This document shows, in pieces, positions 61,101 through 64,000 of a DNA stretch of 64,000 nucleotides. Every line of letters begins with the position of its first letter. Position 1 is the stretch's first letter. Made by a program: the position numbers and the translations under genes. This DNA is from an uncultured Candidatus Melainabacteria bacterium (GTDB taxonomy: Bacteria; Cyanobacteriota; Vampirovibrionia; Gastranaerophilales; Gastranaerophilaceae): contig CAKVLI010000001.1 of the NCBI GenBank assembly GCA_934757155.1, positions 310,001 to 374,000 of the forward strand, written 5' to 3'. The notes beneath the pieces are model-generated. The model saw only the letters and a list, made by a program, of their open reading frames with translations, did no database searches and was not told the DNA's origin.

Positions 61101-61463
61101 ATGGATGATATAAATAACAGAAAGTTTGTCGGAAGACTGATTTATGCGGTACTCACGGAGAGAAGAAATGTCCGTGAGGCTATCAAGTTATTTCCGGATA
61201 CAAAAGATAAGAATATAGAATGTGCTTACCATGCGCTTGTGCATTATGCTGCGGATGAAGATATGCGCTATATGGATATTGAATACAGAGATGCACAGGA
61301 TGATTATTTAGAATTTCTTGCACAAACCCTGAGCGCAGGGAAAAGTTTACCTAAAAATATTATTGATGAATACAAACCCTACTACAGCGGTATCGCAGCA
61401 AAATGGAAAGACGATGCAAAAGGAATGCTGCACGAATTTCTCAGGTTTATAAACCTAAAATAA
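61101..61463 (+). CDS. Hypothetical helical protein
   Basis: 120 residues, no signal peptide or membrane segment. Mostly helical, with many acidic and aromatic residues (AYHALVHYAADEDMRYMDIE, YRDAQDDYLEFLAQTL, YYSGIAAKWKDDAKGMLHEF). I do not recognise the family. It follows the lipoprotein gene by 3 nt without its own Shine-Dalgarno, so translation is probably coupled. Confidence 0.78.
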   Translation: MDDINNRKFVGRLIYAVLTERRNVREAIKLFPDTKDKNIECAYHALVHYAADEDMRYMDIEYRDAQDDYLEFLAQTLSAGKSLPKNIIDEYKPYYSGIAAKWKDDAKGMLHEFLRFINLK

Positions 61464-61479
61464 AAAAACTGAGGCGGTA

Positions 61480-61632
61480 AATTACGTTAAAAGTGCCATG
61501 TCATCACGAGCTGAAGCGAAGGGGGTAAATTACGTCCAAAGCTCTTGGTCACTTGATTACTTAGTCACCTGTTCACTAAAATACGCCTTGCTAGTAATCT
61601 TCACTTACCAACCAAATACATTTACCTCCGAG
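61480..61632 (-). repeat. Repeat mosaic at the 3' end of the M16 peptidase gene (modules A, B, E)
   Basis: Minus strand from the peptidase stop: CGGAGGTAAATGTATTTGG, GGTAAGTGAAGATTACTAGC (repeat A, 61588-61632), then ATTTTAGTGAACAGGTGACT (module B, about 61562-61585). Two degenerate A heads on the plus strand follow (GGGGGTAAATTACG at about 61521, GGCGGTAAATTACG at about 61473), the first abutting an E-type element. No gene is supported between 61464 and 61622. Confidence 0.75.
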
Positions 61633-62947
61633 GAGATAGAACAGAAATAACGGCATTGTTTATATCAAGATATTTTTTAGCTGTTTCGATTAAATACTCT
61701 GTAGTCATGGCTTCACAGGTCGGAATATATTCTTCTGCCAAATCCAAATCATCGCAAACGGTCATGTAGTAACCGATTGATTCCCCAATTTCTGAAACAG
61801 TTTCTGCTTCGCAGGCAAAGCGTGATATCAATTTTTTCTTTGCTTTATTCAATTCACGTTCAGTTATGCCTTCTTTTAATTTTTCAATTTCTGCTTTGAC
61901 GAGTTCAATAGCTTTTTCTTTGTATTGCGGGTTAAAGTTTGCTTGTACAAAGAAGTTACTTCCGTCGCGGAAGGAGTAATTTTCTGCATCAATTATGTTA
62001 AAGATTTGCTCGTCAGAATTCTCAACGAGGTTTACGTATAACCTTGAACTTGAACCTTCACCGAGAATTACGGAGAGCATTTCAAGTGCAATCAGGTTTT
62101 TCAGGTCGCGTGCAGGAACTCCGAGGTAACCAAACATCATGAAAGACGAATTTATATTTGCTTTGTTTTCTATGTAAACTGTATGGTCTACCGGTTTGTC
62201 AGGCTGAATATTTCTTTGCGGAGGTTCAGGCCTTTCGCCCCAATTGAATTCTTTTACAACTTTTTCCAGAACTTCTTCGTAGTTAAAATCTCCAACAACG
62301 ATTGTTGTAACATTTTTTGGAGAGTAGTAGGTTCTGTAGTAGTTCATAATTTCTTCTTGCTTAACTTGCGAAATTATTTCCGGAGTACCGATTACGTCGC
62401 GTTTATATGGATGAGAGGTGTACATTGCGTTATTTGTAGCGTTATAAACCTTTGTCCAAGGCTGGTCTTTTCTCATTCTGATTTCTTCGATTACAACGTG
62501 ACGTTCGCGCTTGTCGGTAACGTTTTTGTCGTTGACATCAAAGGGTGCGCCCATTTCGTAATCAGGGATTACGGGATCGGTCATCATATCTGCGTGAAGC
62601 TCGATTGCGAGGTTAAAGTTTTCGTTGTTTTCGCCCTTCGGAAGAGTTACGTAGTAGAATGTATAGTCTTTCCAAGTCGCAGCGTTTACGATTGCACCAC
62701 GGGCTTCAAGTATGTGGTCGAATTCGCCGGCTTTGTGTTTATGAGTACCTTTGAACATAAGGTGTTCAAGAAAGTGTGAAATGCCGTTGTTGTGGTCGTT
62801 TTCGTTTATTGAACCTGTTTTAACCCACGATGACACATTGACCATACCGCCTTCTTTGTATGCGAGTACGATTTTGTGTCCGTTGTCTTGTTCATATATT
62901 TTTACATCCCCCGTCAGGAAAGGATATTTGACTATTGTTTCTCTCAT
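61622..62947 (-). CDS. M16-family zinc peptidase (processing-peptidase type)
   Basis: About 441 residues from the ATG at 62947 (AAGAGG upstream; a GTG two codons earlier is too close). The inverted zinc motif HxxEH is HFLEHLMFKGT (His58, Glu61, His62); the distal Glu ligand is in HVVIEEIRM. The pattern continues as usual to YRTYYSPKNVTTIVVGDFNYEEV. Members are single-chain or paired peptidases that degrade peptides or process presequences. No signal peptide, so cytosolic. Monocistronic. It ends in a repeat A head. Confidence 0.94.
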   Translation of the reverse strand: MRETIVKYPFLTGDVKIYEQDNGHKIVLAYKEGGMVNVSSWVKTGSINENDHNNGISHFLEHLMFKGTHKHKAGEFDHILEARGAIVNAATWKDYTFYYVTLPKGENNENFNLAIELHADMMTDPVIPDYEMGAPFDVNDKNVTDKRERHVVIEEIRMRKDQPWTKVYNATNNAMYTSHPYKRDVIGTPEIISQVKQEEIMNYYRTYYSPKNVTTIVVGDFNYEEVLEKVVKEFNWGERPEPPQRNIQPDKPVDHTVYIENKANINSSFMMFGYLGVPARDLKNLIALEMLSVILGEGSSSRLYVNLVENSDEQIFNIIDAENYSFRDGSNFFVQANFNPQYKEKAIELVKAEIEKLKEGITERELNKAKKKLISRFACEAETVSEIGESIGYYMTVCDDLDLAEEYIPTCEAMTTEYLIETAKKYLDINNAVISVLSPRR

Positions 62948-63066
62948 AAACACCTCTTATCATGGAATATTATACAATAATTCTATAGAAATGTAACAAT
63001 TTTAACCGTTACCTGTTAAAAAATTTGACTCACGGTTGTTAGATTAATTATCATAAGTGTAGGGAC

Positions 63067-64000
63067 ATGAAAATACAATTTCAAACAGTACAAACAAATC
63101 TGGTCAATCCAATCAAACAACAAAATATTGCGAGATATAGTGATAGCGTGTACTATCAGGGTGGGGACGAAGAACTTGCGCCAAAAGGTTTAACTTTGGC
63201 GAATTTTCACAATGTTTCTTTCGGTTTAAATTCTGATATGAAATTTCTTCTGGGAAAAGCAGACAGATTGAGATGTGCTTATAGCAGAAGAGAGATGATT
63301 TCGCCTTTTGAAATCAAAACTATTTATGCAAAACTTACAAAACGCCCGAATGCTCAATCCGCGGTAAACTTTTTGACTCAATATGAAGGTTTGATGCATG
63401 AGATTGAGGGGTATGTTTTTGATTTATTTAAAGAGGCACAGCACAAGGGTAAACGTGATTTTCAGGATATTTTGATTGAACACAAACCTGCTGCTCTTGA
63501 AAGATTAAAAGAGAAACAAAGATTAATTTTGACAAGTACGGATAAGCAAATTGAAAACTTGAGTGAGCCTGTTGCAGAGCAGGTTAGAGCGATTAGAGAT
63601 TTGGGGGGGTTTCGTATTGATAACGGGAAATTTGGACGCAAAATGCTTTTGAGTAGTTTGAGAGAAATCAAGGCTTCAGATGAAGATGCAAGAAGGATTG
63701 ATAAAATTTATAGAGCATGGTACGGACTTCCTTCTTCATCAAAAGATATGGATGCGTTTATTGTTCAATATGCGGAACAACCGCATGAATCAATTGCAAG
63801 AAGACTATTGAGCTCTGCCGTTGCAACGGTTGAACATGTTCAACCATCTTCTCGCGGCGGAGATGACGACCTTTCAAACTTCTTACTGGTGTCAGCAAGA
63901 TTCAATAACGACCGTGACTCAATGCCTTTGGATGAGTATATTGATTTGAACAAAGGAATTGAGATTGAGAAAAATTTGCAAAAATATATCAATGATGTAA
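63067..64000 (+). CDS. HNH-nuclease-like protein, truncated at the window end
   Basis: 311 complete codons are visible with no stop. It opens MKIQFQTVQTNLVNP and has NVSFGLNSDM near residue 55, of the same style as other N-terminal F-G/F-x-A leads in this window. Helical and polar to about 250. Then VEHVQPSSRGGDDDLSNFLL and SARFNNDRDSMPL follow the HNH pattern (H..P...GG..D...N....R.N..R), though the Cys pairs of classic HNH domains are absent. A nuclease or a degenerate HNH fold is likely. TTGACT and TATCAT with an 18-bp spacer lie about 25-55 nt upstream. Confidence 0.7.
   Translation, partial: MKIQFQTVQTNLVNPIKQQNIARYSDSVYYQGGDEELAPKGLTLANFHNVSFGLNSDMKFLLGKADRLRCAYSRREMISPFEIKTIYAKLTKRPNAQSAVNFLTQYEGLMHEIEGYVFDLFKEAQHKGKRDFQDILIEHKPAALERLKEKQRLILTSTDKQIENLSEPVAEQVRAIRDLGGFRIDNGKFGRKMLLSSLREIKASDEDARRIDKIYRAWYGLPSSSKDMDAFIVQYAEQPHESIARRLLSSAVATVEHVQPSSRGGDDDLSNFLLVSARFNNDRDSMPLDEYIDLNKGIEIEKNLQKYINDV

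Overview
The window looks like a chromosomal segment of a low-GC, flagellated, Gram-negative-type bacterium. The best fit is a gut member of the Vampirovibrionia (Melainabacteria), order Gastranaerophilales. This is an inference from: a RecG with the N-terminal extension seen in cyanobacterial relatives; an NblS/VicK-type sensor kinase; an LL-DAP-aminotransferase-like enzyme; very large AsmA-like envelope proteins; a GH57 glucan enzyme; and several proteins opening with a short '(N/S)F(R/G)(A/L)'-type N-terminal motif that I associate with this group. No rRNA, CRISPR array, prophage or transposase gene is visible. One tRNA (Gly, GCC) is present.

Layout. 0-5 kb: the end of a NeuA-like sugar cytidylyltransferase, a GspE/PilB-like ATPase, a response regulator and a receiver-GAF-histidine kinase. 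5-20 kb: rimO, an AsmA-like giant, a secreted HExxH protein behind a sigma-28 promoter, adk-folC-sensor kinase, a GH57 enzyme, a zinc-ribbon protein, leuD, dnaN, an unannotated 53-codon gene behind a near-perfect sigma-28 promoter, dCMP deaminase, and a lone sugar-ABC permease. 20-25 kb: a flagellar export/switch operon in the order fliN/M-like, fliO, fliP, fliQ, a pilus/secretin-N-like periplasmic protein, fliR. 25-39 kb: an FkbM methyltransferase, tRNA-Gly, dapL-like, TPR-recN, a small heat-shock-like membrane protein, csaB-kdgK-eda, a CHASE2 adenylate cyclase and recG. 39-50 kb: fliD, lepA, a second giant AsmA-like protein, a sodium/alanine symporter and a BadF-type ATPase. 50-57 kb: a five-gene chaperone-usher-like pilus operon. 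57-64 kb: TPR-rnhB-gtrA-phosphohexomutase, a lipoprotein, an M16 peptidase and an HNH-like protein that runs off the end.

Three themes connect these genes. (1) Surface and motility: flagellar export, cap (FliD), two sigma-28 promoters and a pilus operon. The flagellar and pilus operons share an upstream 15-bp dyad. (2) Envelope and carbohydrate work: AsmA proteins, CsaB, GtrA, FkbM, KDG kinase/KDPG aldolase, phosphohexomutase and GH57. (3) Intergenic space is colonised by a mosaic of short repeats. The most striking family has a head of the form G4-TAAATG that lies at the 3' ends of ten genes, always in the same orientation, and supplies or abuts their stop codons. Several promoters place the -10 hexamer only 6-7 nt from the ATG with no Shine-Dalgarno, which suggests leaderless mRNAs. 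Function names come from reading motifs by eye. No database search was possible.
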